From NCBI RefSeq assembly GCF_001273755.1, contig NZ_LGYA01000007.1, forward strand, positions 59,938 to 106,772: DNA of 46,835 nt. Direction: 5' to 3'. Positions 26,618-35,251 of the stretch are shown one piece after another. The stretch's first letter is position 1, and each line of letters opens with the position of its first letter. The translations under genes and the position numbers were made by a program. The notes beneath the pieces are model-generated. The model had not been told where the DNA came from, searched no databases, and saw only the letters and a list, made by a program, of their open reading frames with translations. This DNA is from Peribacillus butanolivorans. GTDB taxonomy: Bacteria; Bacillota; Bacilli; Bacillales; DSM-1321.

Positions 26618-27439
26618 CTAATTCATTTGTTTTCGTCTTGCTTTTGGAATCATTTGCGGGATGGAAGACAATAGTGTTTTTGTGTAATCATGTTTTGGGT
26701 TGTTGAATATTTCCTCTTTTGTTGCTATTTCTACCAAATTTCCAAAATACATTACACCGACCCGGTCACTAATATGTTCCACAACACTTAAATCATGGGA
26801 AATAAATAAATAGGTCAAATTATATTCATCCTGTAAATCTTTCATTAAATTTAATACTTGCGACTGGATTGAGACATCGAGCGCTGAAACAGGCTCGTCG
26901 GCAATGATTAAATCTGGCTGTAAAATCAAAGCACGCGCAATTCCAATCCGTTGACGCTGCCCGCCACTAAATTCATACGGATATTTATTCAAATGGAATT
27001 TGCTGATACCGCATTTATCCAGAAGATCTTCTACCCTTTTATCTTTTTCCATTGAAGACATGTGCTTAAAATGGATATCCAAAGGTTCTCTTAAAATATC
27101 CTTTATTTTCATCCGCGGACTTAATGAAGCATAAGGATCCTGGAAAACCATTTGCATTTTTTGCCGATATTTTTTCCACTCATTCTTACTTGCGTTTGCC
27201 AAGTCTTTTCCATTAAATATAATCGATCCAGAATCAACTGGAATGAGCCCGTTGAGCAATCGGCCAGTCGTTGATTTCCCACAACCCGATTCACCAACAA
27301 GTCCCAATGTTTCACCTTTTTTAATATGGAAGGAGATTCCATTTACCGCTTTAACGTACTTTTTCTCTTCAAACCAGCCTGTCTTTATCGGGAAATACTT
27401 CTTTATATTTTTTGCTTCTATTAAAATATCATCACCCAT
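26618..27439 (-). CDS. Oligopeptide/dipeptide ABC transporter ATPase (DppF/OppF-like)
   Basis: A 273-residue ATPase of the peptide/nickel importer family, second of the two nucleotide-binding subunits. Walker A GESGCGKST, Q-loop MVFQDPYASL, signature FSGGQRQRIG, Walker B LIIADEPVSALD and switch His FISHDLSV are all intact. The ATG at 27439 overlaps the stop of the first ATPase by 8 bases. In-frame Met codons upstream lie inside that gene. The C-terminal oligopeptide-binding extension is short (ends PKARRKQMN). It energises uptake with the DppD-like partner and the DppB/C-like channel. Confidence 0.95.
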   Translation of the reverse strand: MGDDILIEAKNIKKYFPIKTGWFEEKKYVKAVNGISFHIKKGETLGLVGESGCGKSTTGRLLNGLIPVDSGSIIFNGKDLANASKNEWKKYRQKMQMVFQDPYASLSPRMKIKDILREPLDIHFKHMSSMEKDKRVEDLLDKCGISKFHLNKYPYEFSGGQRQRIGIARALILQPDLIIADEPVSALDVSIQSQVLNLMKDLQDEYNLTYLFISHDLSVVEHISDRVGVMYFGNLVEIATKEEIFNNPKHDYTKTLLSSIPQMIPKARRKQMN

Positions 27440-28430
27440 ACTGCATTTCCCCCTTTTTTTCAACCTCTTCATCAAATAACCAGCATCTCATTGTATGATC
27501 ACCATCTGCCATTAACTCCGGTTCTTTTTCATGACAAATCGGCATGGCTGATGGACATCTTGGAGCAAACTTGCACCCTTTCGGCATATTGTTTGGGTTT
27601 GGAACTGTTCCTGTAATGGAATTCAGCCGATCTTTTTTAGAACCAATTTTCGGTGCCGATTCAATCAACCCTTTTGTATATGGATGTTTCGGATTTTCAA
27701 ACAATTCAACAGCAGTTGCTTCCTCGACTATTCTCCCGGCATACATGACAATGACTCGATCACAGATTTCGGCTACAACACCGAGATCATGTGTAATAAG
27801 TAAAATGCCCATATTCGTTTTTTCTTGAATTTCTTCCATCAATTTCAAAATTTGCGCCTGAATCGTTACATCCAACGCAGTGGTCGGCTCATCAGCAATA
27901 AGTAAAGAAGGGTTACATGAGATTTGCATGGCAATAATAACTCTTTGCCTCATTCCACCAGAAAGTTGATGTGGATAGTCTTCCATGACTTGCTCCGCCC
28001 GTGGGATCCCAACTGATTTTAGTTTTTCAATCGCATACTGATGTGCCTCTTTTTTTGACATCCCCAAATGAAGAATAATGGTTTCCCTCATTTGCTTGCC
28101 GATTTTCAATACAGGATTAAGTGCTGTCATTGGCTCCTGGAAAATCATTGACAATTCTTTTCCGCGGTATTTCGTCATTTTCTTCTCAGAAAACGTTAAT
28201 ATATTTTCCCCTTTATATAAAATTCCGCCATCAACAATTTCGCCGTGTGTATCATGGAACAGACGCAAGATCGATAAAGATGTTACACTTTTTCCACTGC
28301 CTGATTCACCAACTAATCCGACAATTTCACCTTGATTGACATGAAAGCTGATACCATGTACGACTGGCAAGAATCCATTTTCAGTATGAAAACCTGTTTT
28401 AAGATTTTTTACTTCAAGTAAATCCGGCAT
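27432..28430 (-). CDS. Oligopeptide/dipeptide ABC transporter ATPase (DppD/OppD-like)
   Basis: A 332-residue ATPase of the peptide importer. Walker A GESGSGKSV, signature LSGGMRQRVI, Walker B LLIADEPTTALD, switch His LITHDLGV. The C-terminal oligo_HPY-type tail has CKFAPRCPSAMPICHEKEP, whose four Cys are the [4Fe-4S]-type or structural motif common in DppD/OppD. Full family length. The ATG at 28430 has GGAGGGTTTAT. It pairs with the overlapping DppF-like subunit downstream and follows DppC by 10 bases. Confidence 0.95.
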   Translation of the reverse strand: MPDLLEVKNLKTGFHTENGFLPVVHGISFHVNQGEIVGLVGESGSGKSVTSLSILRLFHDTHGEIVDGGILYKGENILTFSEKKMTKYRGKELSMIFQEPMTALNPVLKIGKQMRETIILHLGMSKKEAHQYAIEKLKSVGIPRAEQVMEDYPHQLSGGMRQRVIIAMQISCNPSLLIADEPTTALDVTIQAQILKLMEEIQEKTNMGILLITHDLGVVAEICDRVIVMYAGRIVEEATAVELFENPKHPYTKGLIESAPKIGSKKDRLNSITGTVPNPNNMPKGCKFAPRCPSAMPICHEKEPELMADGDHTMRCWLFDEEVEKKGEMQYG

Positions 28431-28440
28431 ATAAACCCTC

Positions 28441-29340
28441 CTAGTCTTTCATTTTCGGATCGAGCATTTCTCTTAATCCATCACCTAATAGATTAAAAGC
28501 CAAAACGGTTAAGAAAATAATTAAACCAGGGAAAAATACTATATGGAAGGCGGTACCAATATAATCTCTTGAAACACTTAACATTGCCCCCCAGTCAGGT
28601 GAAGAAGGCTCCGCACCCAAACCTAAAAAGCTCAAACTTGCTGCTGCCAAGATGGCTGTCCCAACATTCATCGTATAATAAACAATAATGGTCGGTAATG
28701 TCTCCGGGAATACATGTTTTAACATGATCCGCAACCGGCTTGCACCAAGTGATTCTTCTGCTTCAACGAAAAGCATTTCCTTCACTTCCAACGTTGCCCC
28801 ACGAACAATCCTTGCAAAAGAAGGAACACTGAAAAATGCAACCGCAATAATAACATTTTTTAAACCAGGTCCTAAAATAGCAACGATCCCAATTGCCAAA
28901 ATCAATTCAGGAAAAGCAAAAAGTACGTCACAAGTACGCATAATCAATTTATCTACCCTTTTACCAATAAATCCACTGATCAATCCTAAAATACTTCCAA
29001 CAATCGCACCGAGTGTAACTGCGCAAAAACTGACCGAAAGCGAGATTCTTGCTCCCGCGATGATTCTGCTTAAAATATCACGTCCATATTCATCCGTTCC
29101 AAACAAATGGCTTGCAGAAGGTGTCTCCAGAACACTTGTATAATTAGGTTCTGCCGCATCATAGGGTGTAACAAATGGACCGATGATCATCATAATAAAC
29201 AAGAACAAAATAAAATAGAAAGATATGGCCGCAGGCTTTTTCCGACGAAATAATCGCCAAAATTGAAGGAAGCGATTATCCTTATTAGTTTTCATTTGTT
29301 CCATTGTAATTGTTTCTGTTTGAAGATTGCTCATCATCAT
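28441..29340 (-). CDS. Peptide ABC transporter permease (DppC/OppC-like)
   Basis: A 299-residue inner-membrane channel subunit. One N-terminal transmembrane helix (about 35-57), then an external segment with the family signature FGTDEYGRDILSRII and five further helices. The EAA loop that contacts the ATPase reads EAEESLGASRLRIMLKHVFP. It ends GDGLREMLDP, as in DppC. Three consecutive ATG codons (29340, 29337, 29334) follow AAGGAGGG, so the exact start is ambiguous by two residues. It is 10 bases from the DppB-like gene. Confidence 0.95.
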   Translation of the reverse strand: MMMSNLQTETITMEQMKTNKDNRFLQFWRLFRRKKPAAISFYFILFLFIMMIIGPFVTPYDAAEPNYTSVLETPSASHLFGTDEYGRDILSRIIAGARISLSVSFCAVTLGAIVGSILGLISGFIGKRVDKLIMRTCDVLFAFPELILAIGIVAILGPGLKNVIIAVAFFSVPSFARIVRGATLEVKEMLFVEAEESLGASRLRIMLKHVFPETLPTIIVYYTMNVGTAILAAASLSFLGLGAEPSSPDWGAMLSVSRDYIGTAFHIVFFPGLIIFLTVLAFNLLGDGLREMLDPKMKD

Positions 29341-29349
29341 TTTCCCTCC

Positions 29350-30270
29350 TTACTCATACCGAATTTTTGGATTCAAATAACTGTACGCAATGTCGATGAT
29401 CATATTAACTACAATAAACTGAAATGCGAACAATAATATTTCAGCTTGAACTACCGGATAGTCACGAAATTGAATCGAGTCAATCAATAAAGTTCCAAGT
29501 CCCGGAAAACTGAATACAGTCTCAACCACAACGGAACCACCGAGTAAAAAGCCAAACTGCAGTCCGGCAACTGTTACAACCGGAATTAATGAGTTCTTTA
29601 AGCCATGTCCAAAAATAATCTGGCGGCTGCCCAATCCTTTTGCACGCCCCATGCGGATATAATCCTGTTTCATACTCTCAACAAGGGATGATCGTGTAAA
29701 CCTGGCAATCATTGCCATAATACCCGCTCCTAAAGCGAAAGAAGGCATAATGTAGCTTTTCCAGCCTTCTGCTCCTCCTGTTGGAAAAATACCGAGTTGT
29801 ACAGAAAATAATTGAATAAGAACAAGGCCAACCCAAAAGTTTGGAAGTGAAATACCAGATACAGCTATAAACATTCCGAGGTGATCCAGCCATTTATTTC
29901 GAAATACAGCAGAAATGACTCCAATTAAGATTCCAACGACAAGTGCCCATATAATACTTAAAAAGGTTAGACCCAAGGTTGGTAAAATCCGATCACCAAT
30001 CAATTCACTAACCGCCGCACCTGATTTTACCGAATAACCCATATCACCAGTAAGCGTGTCTTTTAAATATACAAAATACTGTTCATATAACGGCTTATCC
30101 AACCCCAAGCTTGCTCTTGCCATTTCCACTTCTTCCGCAGTTGCATCTTTCCCAGCTAAAAGTCGTGCCGGGTCACCAGGTATAATGTGAATAAACATGA
30201 AGACAATAAATGAAACAACAAGGAGTAATGGGATAAGACTAACCAGACGCTTTACTATATATTGCCACAA
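29350..30270 (-). CDS. Peptide ABC transporter permease (DppB/OppB-like)
   Basis: A 306-residue channel subunit with six membrane helices. Typical start (WQYIVKRLVSLIPLLLVVS, helix 1), then IPGDPARLLAGKDAT and the EAA-type loop MGRAKGLGSRQIIFGHGLK, ending in NPKIRYE. The frame also has a GTG at 30279, but GGAGG lies only one base before it. The TTG at 30270 has ideal spacing and starts at the family's usual N terminus, so I chose it. A hairpin lies between the binding-protein gene and this start. Confidence 0.93.
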   Translation of the reverse strand: MWQYIVKRLVSLIPLLLVVSFIVFMFIHIIPGDPARLLAGKDATAEEVEMARASLGLDKPLYEQYFVYLKDTLTGDMGYSVKSGAAVSELIGDRILPTLGLTFLSIIWALVVGILIGVISAVFRNKWLDHLGMFIAVSGISLPNFWVGLVLIQLFSVQLGIFPTGGAEGWKSYIMPSFALGAGIMAMIARFTRSSLVESMKQDYIRMGRAKGLGSRQIIFGHGLKNSLIPVVTVAGLQFGFLLGGSVVVETVFSFPGLGTLLIDSIQFRDYPVVQAEILLFAFQFIVVNMIIDIAYSYLNPKIRYE

Positions 30271-30297
30271 TAGAAACACACCTCCAATGAGTGAAGA

Positions 30298-30321
30298 AAG
30301 GGCTTACTTTCATAAGCCCTT
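30298..30321 (-). terminator. Intercistronic hairpin between binding-protein and permease genes
   Basis: Perfect 9-bp stem (AAGGGCTTA, 30298-30306 with 30313-30321). On the minus strand it is followed by TCTTC, not a T-run, so partial read-through is expected. Such hairpins commonly leave more mRNA for the binding protein than for the membrane subunits. On the plus strand it carries a T7 run but no plus gene precedes it. Confidence 0.65.
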
Positions 30322-30385
30322 TTTTTGGTTGTTGTTATTGAGAATCTGATCATTACTGAATGACAGTATATTCCTAAAAAATTTC

Positions 30386-31948
30386 CTATTTCATTTGTGC
30401 TTTTGAAATATTGATAACTCCATCCGGTGCAACATATACACCTTCTAGGTTATTACTGTGTCCTGCCAAGTTAACATCTGAAGCAAGGAAAATCCAAGGT
30501 GCATCTTGATAAACAGTACGTTGAATATCATTATAGATTTTTTCTTGCTCTTTCGGATCTGCTGAAGCATTTGCTTCTTTAATCCAGTTTGATACTTTGT
30601 CATTATCATAGTAAGCAGTGTTTGCACCATTTGGCGGGAAGTACTCACTGCTGAATAGACCACGGGTTGCACCGTCAGCATCACCTGATGAAGGTGACCA
30701 GCTAACATACCACATTTGTACCTTCGCATCCTCAGGTTTTTCCGGTGTGTAAATTTCGTCTGACAAAGTTCCTTCCTCCATCGACTTAATCGTAACGTCA
30801 ATGCCTATTTGTGCTAATTGCTGCTTAATGAATTCCATACCTTTAACAGATTCGGAACTTGTATTACCCCAAATCTCTGATTCAAATCCATTTTCAAAAC
30901 CAGCTTCTTTTAACAGTTCTTTTGCCTTTTTAACGTTAAATTCATATGATTTCTGTTTTGCATAATATTGTGTTTCTGGAGCCATTGTCGAATCAAGAAC
31001 ATGTCCAAAACCATTTTTTACAACTTGAATATAGGCTTTTTTGTCAACAGCTAAGTTCATTGCTTGACGAACCTTTAAATCCTTGTATGGATCCTTAAAT
31101 GTGTTTATGGATACATATCTTACAATTGTGGATGGTGTTTCTTCAATCGTTGCATCCTTACTATTTTTAAATTCTTTTACATTTTGCTGTGGCATTGGGT
31201 ATACAAAATCAGCTTCACCTGTTTTTAACATCGCTACACGTGAACCATTTTCTGGAACTGGACTGAATTTCACTTTTTCTACATTTGTTTGATCCCCGCC
31301 CCAGTAATCTGCATATTTTTCAACTTCAAGAGTTTTACCTTGTTTCCATTCAACAAATTTGAATGTTCCTGTTCCAACAGGATTTGCTTCAATATATTTT
31401 GTTCCTTCTTCGATGGCTTTCGGGCTAATCATCGGTACCATCCCGAACTTATTAATCATGGCACTAAAAGGTTCTTTCAGTTTAAAGGCAACCTCATAAT
31501 CACCAATAATGTCCATCGAATCAACAAATTTCAAACTGCGTTTTGCACTTAAATTATTTGCATCATCCATAATACGATCGTAGTTGGCCTTTACTGCATC
31601 AGCATTGAATGGTTCTCCATCATGGAATGTCACACCTTCACGCAATTTAAACGTATATGTTAATCCATCTTTACTAATTTCGTATGACTCGGCCAAGGCA
31701 GGAACAATACTCATGTCCTTATCAAAACCAACCAAACCTTCGTACATGGAACGGATTCCATAGATCGATACCGTATCCCCTGCATTGTGCGGATCAAGCG
31801 TTATAAAGTTTTGGTCGATCACAATGGTAATTTCCTTGTCACTCTTTGTTTTTCCTGATTTATCAGTTGAACTTGCATTGTTACTGCTACACGCTGCACT
31901 AAATAGTGCAAGAGTCAGTATAAGTACTAAAACGGAAAATTTTCTCAT
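30386..31948 (-). CDS. Peptide-binding lipoprotein of the ABC transporter (SBP_bac_5)
   Basis: A 520-residue extracellular solute-binding protein anchored by lipid. Signal peptide with lipobox LFSAACSS (Cys20). Family motifs: TLDPHNAGD near the mature N terminus, the SBP_bac_5 signature YTFKLREGVTFHDGEPFNADAV (here given in part: LREGVTFHDG), VGTGTFKFVEW, and RQAMNLAVDKKAY. It is the first gene of the transporter set, 173 bases after the asparaginase gene, and sets ligand choice. In this setting a glycopeptide or glyco-asparagine is a reasonable ligand. Dipeptides or oligopeptides remain possible. ATG at 31948 with AAAGGAGAAAAT. Confidence 0.95.
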   Translation of the reverse strand: MRKFSVLVLILTLALFSAACSSNNASSTDKSGKTKSDKEITIVIDQNFITLDPHNAGDTVSIYGIRSMYEGLVGFDKDMSIVPALAESYEISKDGLTYTFKLREGVTFHDGEPFNADAVKANYDRIMDDANNLSAKRSLKFVDSMDIIGDYEVAFKLKEPFSAMINKFGMVPMISPKAIEEGTKYIEANPVGTGTFKFVEWKQGKTLEVEKYADYWGGDQTNVEKVKFSPVPENGSRVAMLKTGEADFVYPMPQQNVKEFKNSKDATIEETPSTIVRYVSINTFKDPYKDLKVRQAMNLAVDKKAYIQVVKNGFGHVLDSTMAPETQYYAKQKSYEFNVKKAKELLKEAGFENGFESEIWGNTSSESVKGMEFIKQQLAQIGIDVTIKSMEEGTLSDEIYTPEKPEDAKVQMWYVSWSPSSGDADGATRGLFSSEYFPPNGANTAYYDNDKVSNWIKEANASADPKEQEKIYNDIQRTVYQDAPWIFLASDVNLAGHSNNLEGVYVAPDGVINISKAQMK

Positions 31949-32121
31949 ATTTTCTCCTTTATAACTTGAATTTTTATTTGTTTTGTTTTGCTTAAGACTT
32001 GCGAATTTAAAGATTCACTATACTCCCACGCAATCTTTGACACCGCTTTATGCTGCACTTTGAAATATTATGCAGTGTTTTTGTCAATTTCCGCAGCAAC
32101 TACACGGTGCACTCATGCATT

Positions 32122-33114
32122 TTATAAGTATATTTTTGTTTTTCCGACAACGACCCCATCATCATTCAAAATAGTATCTGGTTTTAATTGCAACAAAGCA
32201 TGAATCGTTTCTTCATTTTGGTAATTCAGCTTTTTAAGAATTTCTGCAACTAATAATGGCCAAATCAATTCAGTCCCGCTTAGGACCTTCAATGCAATAC
32301 TTATCTTTTCCTCTCTTAATGCAAGACAATAAACCCCTTGAGCGCCCCCTTTTGCAATAATATTTCTATCTTTTAATAAAACACTGCATATAAAATCATG
32401 TGAAGCAATAATGTTGGGGTGAGCATTCATGATCTCACCGATATTAATAACAGCATCTCTTGCTACTTGATCCTCTATCAATTCAGGTCTGACAAATTTC
32501 AAATAAGAGATTGCCATATTCTTAAGTGGAACGGCATGAACAGGTACTCCGCAACCATCTGTTCCCAGTTTGATTTCGTTAATTGGGACTTCCGATAATT
32601 CTGACAAATAATGCAATACCTTTTTTTGTAAAGGATTGTCCGGTCGCTCATATCCTTCTTGACTCAGACCTTTCACCTTTGTATACCCCATGAATCCCAA
32701 ATGTTTTCCAGCACAATTATGCAGCAATCTTCGTTTTGGTTTTTTTGCTAATATGTATTCCATTTTTGGTGCTTCATTTAAAGGATAACTGCTTGCACAA
32801 ACTAAATGATCTTCCACAATATCCAGTTTTTCTTTCACACGAATAAGTGCTTCCTGATGGTATTTCTCCCCTCTTTGAGAAGCCATGAATAATGCTGCTT
32901 CCTCATCGGTGAGATTGTATTTATTAATAATATCTGTTGTGAAAACTGGGATTGCCTGAATTGGTTTCATTGCAGATCTATAAAATATCGGTTGGTTACT
33001 ATCTCCTTTCTGATAAATTACCTCTTTGTTTTCATTGACAATACATATGACACCTTGATGTACATTTTCCAATTGATGATTTCTGAATTCCTCCGCAATG
33101 ACAGGATATTCCAT
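32122..33114 (-). CDS. Asparaginase II family amidohydrolase (Rhizobium AnsA-like; possible glycosyl-asparaginase)
   Basis: A 330-residue cytoplasmic enzyme of Pfam Asparaginase_II, distinct from E. coli-type asparaginases. The nucleophile pair Ser47/Lys50 (YRSAMKPIQ) and zinc-site residues Cys134, Lys137 (HNCAGKHLG) and Cys188 (GTDGCGVPVHAVPL) correspond, with a one-residue offset, to Ser48/Lys51 and Cys135/Lys138/Cys189 of the R. etli enzyme. It starts two bases after the ROK repressor stop and is followed by the peptide transporter. In L. casei, as I recall, a member named AsnA2 in the alf-2 cluster hydrolyses GlcNAc-Asn. The cluster here offers the same partners. Plain asparagine is the alternative substrate. 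Confidence 0.9.
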   Translation of the reverse strand: MEYPVIAEEFRNHQLENVHQGVICIVNENKEVIYQKGDSNQPIFYRSAMKPIQAIPVFTTDIINKYNLTDEEAALFMASQRGEKYHQEALIRVKEKLDIVEDHLVCASSYPLNEAPKMEYILAKKPKRRLLHNCAGKHLGFMGYTKVKGLSQEGYERPDNPLQKKVLHYLSELSEVPINEIKLGTDGCGVPVHAVPLKNMAISYLKFVRPELIEDQVARDAVINIGEIMNAHPNIIASHDFICSVLLKDRNIIAKGGAQGVYCLALREEKISIALKVLSGTELIWPLLVAEILKKLNYQNEETIHALLQLKPDTILNDDGVVVGKTKIYL

Positions 33115-33116
33115 AT

Positions 33117-34283
33117 TTAAGAACCACCCTTAAAATTAAAATTTTTAATTAATTTCCGTTGCACACTAAGTGCTGCACCTTTCACAACACCAATCCCTTT
33201 CATTTGAGTAACATGTAATTCATATGAATATGATTCTGGGAACAAAGTGCTGTTTGAATGTTTCTCTATTACCAATTCTGCTATTTCCGGGTATTCTTCT
33301 ATTAAACTGCCTGACAAAAAAACCGCATCCGGATTATACGCACAGACAACATTTTTGATCGCTAATCCCGCATAGGTAGATGCCTTTTCCAGGATATTGA
33401 CGGCCCACTTCTCTTTTTTCTTGTACGCCGCTACCAACTCGTCTATACTATCCATTGGTCGTGATTTTGATGCTTCATCAAGTAAAAAGTCGATGGCTAT
33501 GTATGTTTGCAAACAACCAAAATTACCGCATGGACAATATGCACCGTAAGGATCTAGGGTCATATGGCCGATCTCACCCGACATATTATTTGTACCGCGA
33601 TATATCTCGCCATCTGTGATAAGAGCCGAGCCAACTCCTTTACCAAATCCAAGCATCACGACGTTCTTGTAAGGAAGGGACGCACTCACATACTCGGCCA
33701 AAGCTTTTAACTTTAACTCGTTATCAATAAAAACCTCGCAGTCTAATTTTTGTTCCAGTATTTGTTTAAGAGGAACATTCTTCCAGTTAAACTGGGCCGA
33801 GAACCCCACGGTACCTTTTTCATTGTCTATTAGTCCCGGCAGTCCTACACAAACACCAGCAATACGATCTTTACCAATGTTTTGTTCAATAATCAAATCA
33901 TTTACCATCTGCCCGATAAACTCAACCACATGATCATAATGATCTGTTTCAGTTTGGAACGAACGTACGATGATTAACTCACCTATCAGATTCATCAAGC
34001 CAACCCGAACAACCCCTACATCAATTTCAATCCCAACAAATATAACTGAATGCTCATTAGCCATAAAATAAGTAGCTTTTCGTCCTACTTCGTCTGTATG
34101 CAAATACACCTCTTTAATGAGCTGCTCGCCTTGTAATGAGGCAACAATTCGGGAAGCTGACGTTGGACTCATGGCCATATGTTTGGCAATCTCGGCTCTG
34201 GAGATTGGTCCATTTTGGATTATGTATTCCAGAACCAAACTCTGATTCTGCTTTTTTAAAAAATGCTGATCTTTGACTCTCAT
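33117..34283 (-). CDS. ROK-family transcriptional repressor (NagC/XylR type)
   Basis: A 388-residue regulator. The N-terminal winged HTH (about residues 15-70) contains GPISRAEIAKHMAMSPTSAS. The ROK domain keeps the zinc motif CPCGNFGCLQ and the sugar-binding GEIGHMTLD. The kinase catalytic Asp is replaced (DNELK where kinases have ENDAN), so it probably binds sugar without phosphorylating it. ATG at 34283 has AGGAAGGTG; the GTG two codons upstream is part of that site. It is the first gene of the catabolic operon and likely autoregulates it, with a sugar or glycoamino acid as inducer (inference). Confidence 0.93.
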   Translation of the reverse strand: MRVKDQHFLKKQNQSLVLEYIIQNGPISRAEIAKHMAMSPTSASRIVASLQGEQLIKEVYLHTDEVGRKATYFMANEHSVIFVGIEIDVGVVRVGLMNLIGELIIVRSFQTETDHYDHVVEFIGQMVNDLIIEQNIGKDRIAGVCVGLPGLIDNEKGTVGFSAQFNWKNVPLKQILEQKLDCEVFIDNELKLKALAEYVSASLPYKNVVMLGFGKGVGSALITDGEIYRGTNNMSGEIGHMTLDPYGAYCPCGNFGCLQTYIAIDFLLDEASKSRPMDSIDELVAAYKKKEKWAVNILEKASTYAGLAIKNVVCAYNPDAVFLSGSLIEEYPEIAELVIEKHSNSTLFPESYSYELHVTQMKGIGVVKGAALSVQRKLIKNFNFKGGS

Positions 34284-34413
34284 ATTCACCTTCCTAACAT
34301 CATGTAATTAATAAATGAGAATTTTATTGTTTTCCGACGGAATAAACCACTATTAATGCTAATTATCCTTGATAATAGATTAAAATCAATTTAGTTTCTT
34401 CCATGATGTAAAT

Positions 34414-34444
34414 AAATTATAATTTATACTTTTATTACCGTCAA
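34414..34444 (-). promoter_or_regulatory. Promoter and candidate operator of the catabolic operon
   Basis: Minus strand: -35 TTGACG (34439-34444), 17-base spacer, -10 TATAAT (34416-34421), a near-consensus sigma-A promoter about 130 bases before the ROK repressor start. The perfect 12-base palindrome AAATTATAATTT (34414-34425) covers the -10 box; AT-rich palindromes are typical ROK-repressor targets, so this may be the operator. The long leader (34290-34410) has no obvious riboswitch. Confidence 0.75.
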
Positions 34445-34602
34445 GAATATTCTGTCATTCAAAACATTCAGTAACTTTATTTAATGCAATGCGTTTTAGT
34501 TAATATACTGCTTTATTCAGGTTTTCAGGTTCTGGAAAAAAACTTTGTAGCGGATAACTTTTTAGTATTTTTCGCATAACTGATTGTCTAAAAATGAATA
34601 AA

Positions 34603-34644
34603 ATACCCCTTTAACAGAAACTTGTTTGGCTACTAAAGGGGTAT
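34603..34644 (-). terminator. Terminator downstream of the nagB-like remnant
   Basis: Perfect 11-bp stem ATACCCCTTTA (34603-34613 with 34634-34644), 20-base loop, followed on the minus strand by a T-rich tail (TTTATTCATTTTT). It lies 26 bases after the remnant's stop. Confidence 0.75.
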
Positions 34645-34670
34645 ACATAAGAGATTATTAAAAAAAAATA

Positions 34671-34935
34671 TCAATACCAGTTATTAGTATCATGGCGTAG
34701 CAAAATCGACGCAGGAACGTTTTTAGTAACTTCAACATGGATATCTTTTTTTAAGTTTCCCTTTTTCAGTCTCCTTGAAGAAGAATCTCTTTCGCTTTCA
34801 TAATGTTTCTAATTCTCATTGTTAACACCTGGGTCGGAATGTACTCAATTTTTTGAAAAGTGGGCATTTGCTTTTTGCGTTGATTGATTAAGCTCATCAA
34901 TATGGTGTAGCTTGGTATTACTCCAACAATGGTTC
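34671..34935 (-). pseudogene. Remnant of a nagB-like gene (glucosamine-6-phosphate deaminase family), C-terminal part
   Basis: Minus-strand pieces in different frames match, in correct order, the end of the NagB family: a LNQSTQKANAHFS segment (usually LxxSTxxANARFF), then IPTQVLTM..NIMKAKEILL (usually VPTQALTxGIxTIMxAKEVLL), then VTKNVPASILLRH (usually GPVTxxVPASILQxH). At least two frameshifts and a stop separate them, and the N-terminal two thirds is absent. A terminator follows. NagB converts GlcN-6-phosphate to fructose-6-phosphate and ammonia, the step that would follow a GlcNAc kinase and deacetylase, so its presence beside this cluster supports an amino-sugar role. Confidence 0.65.
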
Positions 34936-35225
34936 AAAAGATTAACAAGTACAGCGAAAAATGCGGAATGGAATCAATCTTATACCATGAGTAACATGGA
35001 ACTTATAAACTAGTACATATCACTAGATGGAGTACGGAACGATGGGAAACTACCATATTCCATGCGGAGTAGGAGAAAAGCCGGAGATAACTTCAAACGC
35101 TTACCTATTGCTAACGATTGTTAAATAAACACATAGATTTAAACAATGCTTTATTTTTATATATTTAAACGTGTTATGATTTTAAATTAAATGCTTTATT
35201 ATCTAACAGCCTAAACACAAAAAAA
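34936..35225. other. Non-coding stretch with a possible group II intron 3'-end relic
   Basis: No protein gene. Around 35028-35075 there is a GAAA-capped hairpin (GTACGGAA..ATGGGAAACTA..TTCCATGC) followed by GGAGATAACTTC and ACCTATTGCTAAC (to about 35114), an arrangement reminiscent of domains V/VI at the end of bacterial group II introns. The canonical domain V catalytic triad is not evident, so this is a weak reading. The rest is AT-rich. Confidence 0.3.
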
Positions 35226-35251
35226 AGAGTAGACAACATTGTGTCTACTCT
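35226..35251 (-). terminator. Terminator of the 57-codon minus-strand frame
   Basis: Perfect 10-bp stem AGAGTAGACA (35226-35235 with 35242-35251), then T8 on the minus strand (complement of the A-run at 35219-35226). It overlaps the stop codon of the frame at 35245-35418. Confidence 0.85.
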
